Of a stretch of 5,754 bases of DNA, positions 5,606-5,754 are shown in pieces. The notes under the pieces are model-generated. The model worked only from the letters and a program-made list of their open reading frames with translations, was not told the DNA's origin and searched no databases. A program made the position numbers and the translations under genes. Position 1 is the stretch's first letter, and each line of letters starts with the position of its first letter. The stretch is from Patescibacteria group bacterium (lineage in GTDB: Bacteria > Patescibacteriota > Gracilibacteria > UBA1369 > PNNO01): assembly GCA_018821175.1 (NCBI GenBank), contig JAHJMX010000103.1:1-5754 (forward strand). The letters run 5' to 3'.

Positions 5606-5754
5606 TTAAGAAATTTTGTCCTCAAGGAAATTCTTCAAATCATCAATTTTAACACGTTCTTGCTCAGCAGAATCGCGATCACGCACTGTCACAGTATTAT
5701 CATCAAGTGTGTCGTAATCAACTGTGATTGAATAAGGCGTACCAATTTCATCCT
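5606..5754 (-). CDS. glyS: Glycyl-tRNA synthetase, single-chain type, C-terminal fragment (partial)
   Basis: Reading the minus strand into the window gives 48 residues and a TAA stop at 5606-5608. They begin DEIGTPYSITVDYDTL and continue with DDNTVTVRDRDSAEQERV before a short acidic and basic tail. The EIGTP..ITVD and DNTVTVRDRD..EQERV motifs are those of the end of the anticodon-binding domain of the single-chain (alpha2) class II glycyl-tRNA synthetase, which charges tRNA-Gly in the cytosol. The catalytic domain and the start lie beyond the right edge. Because the fragment has no start codon in the window it is easily missed. It is followed by radC after 45 bases. Symbol use varies for this enzyme (glyS, glyQS). 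I am confident of the family and see no sign of disruption. Confidence 0.9.
   Translation of the reverse strand, partial: DEIGTPYSITVDYDTLDDNTVTVRDRDSAEQERVKIDDLKNFLEDKIS

Noticed and set aside
34..5754. Recoded UGA, as in Gracilibacteria and Absconditabacteria, since all six visible stops are TAA or TAG
   Set aside because: All recognised proteins reach normal family length without in-frame TGA codons; six stops are too few to infer a changed code.

Overview
The window looks like a chromosomal segment of an AT-rich, small-genome bacterium, most likely of the Candidate Phyla Radiation (Patescibacteria). This is an inference. It rests on the gene set (a CarS/DUF46-type CDP-lipid synthase in an otherwise bacterial context, a single-chain GlyRS, an orphan VirD4-like ATPase next to a DsbA-like lipoprotein), the general lack of Shine-Dalgarno sequences, and short gaps between genes. 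No 16S or marker phylogeny can be done from this window.

Layout. Bases 1-780 hold a -10-like box and a plus-strand gene for an unrecognised polytopic membrane protein whose C-terminus is coded by a CAA-type microsatellite. Bases 781-923 are intergenic, with a strong GC-rich hairpin and the -10 box of a CAU-anticodon tRNA (924-1000). This tRNA has an encoded CCA end and two stem mismatches. A CDP-archaeol-synthase-like integral membrane enzyme follows 33 bases later (1034-1585, plus strand).

From 1586 to the end everything is on the minus strand. In transcription order it holds the 3' end of glycyl-tRNA synthetase (5606-5754, cut by the window edge), a RadC/JAMM-domain protein (4901-5560), a large membrane-anchored VirD4/TraG-type ATPase (2299-4809) and a DsbA-like thioredoxin-fold lipoprotein (1601-2233). 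The carS-like and dsbA-like genes are convergent with only a few bases between them.

How the parts may fit together. The ATPase and the DsbA-like lipoprotein are neighbours on one strand. Both are predicted to be membrane-anchored, the ATPase domain inside the cell and the thiol oxidoreductase outside. A link to a DNA or protein translocation or pilus apparatus is plausible, but no other secretion-system gene is visible. Promoter-like sequences with 17-base spacers lie before the ATPase gene and before the preferred dsbA start, so the minus-strand genes need not form a single operon. The rest are housekeeping functions: tRNA, GlyRS and lipid activation. I see no CRISPR array, transposase, phage gene or defence cassette, and nothing that clearly amounts to a new multi-gene system.
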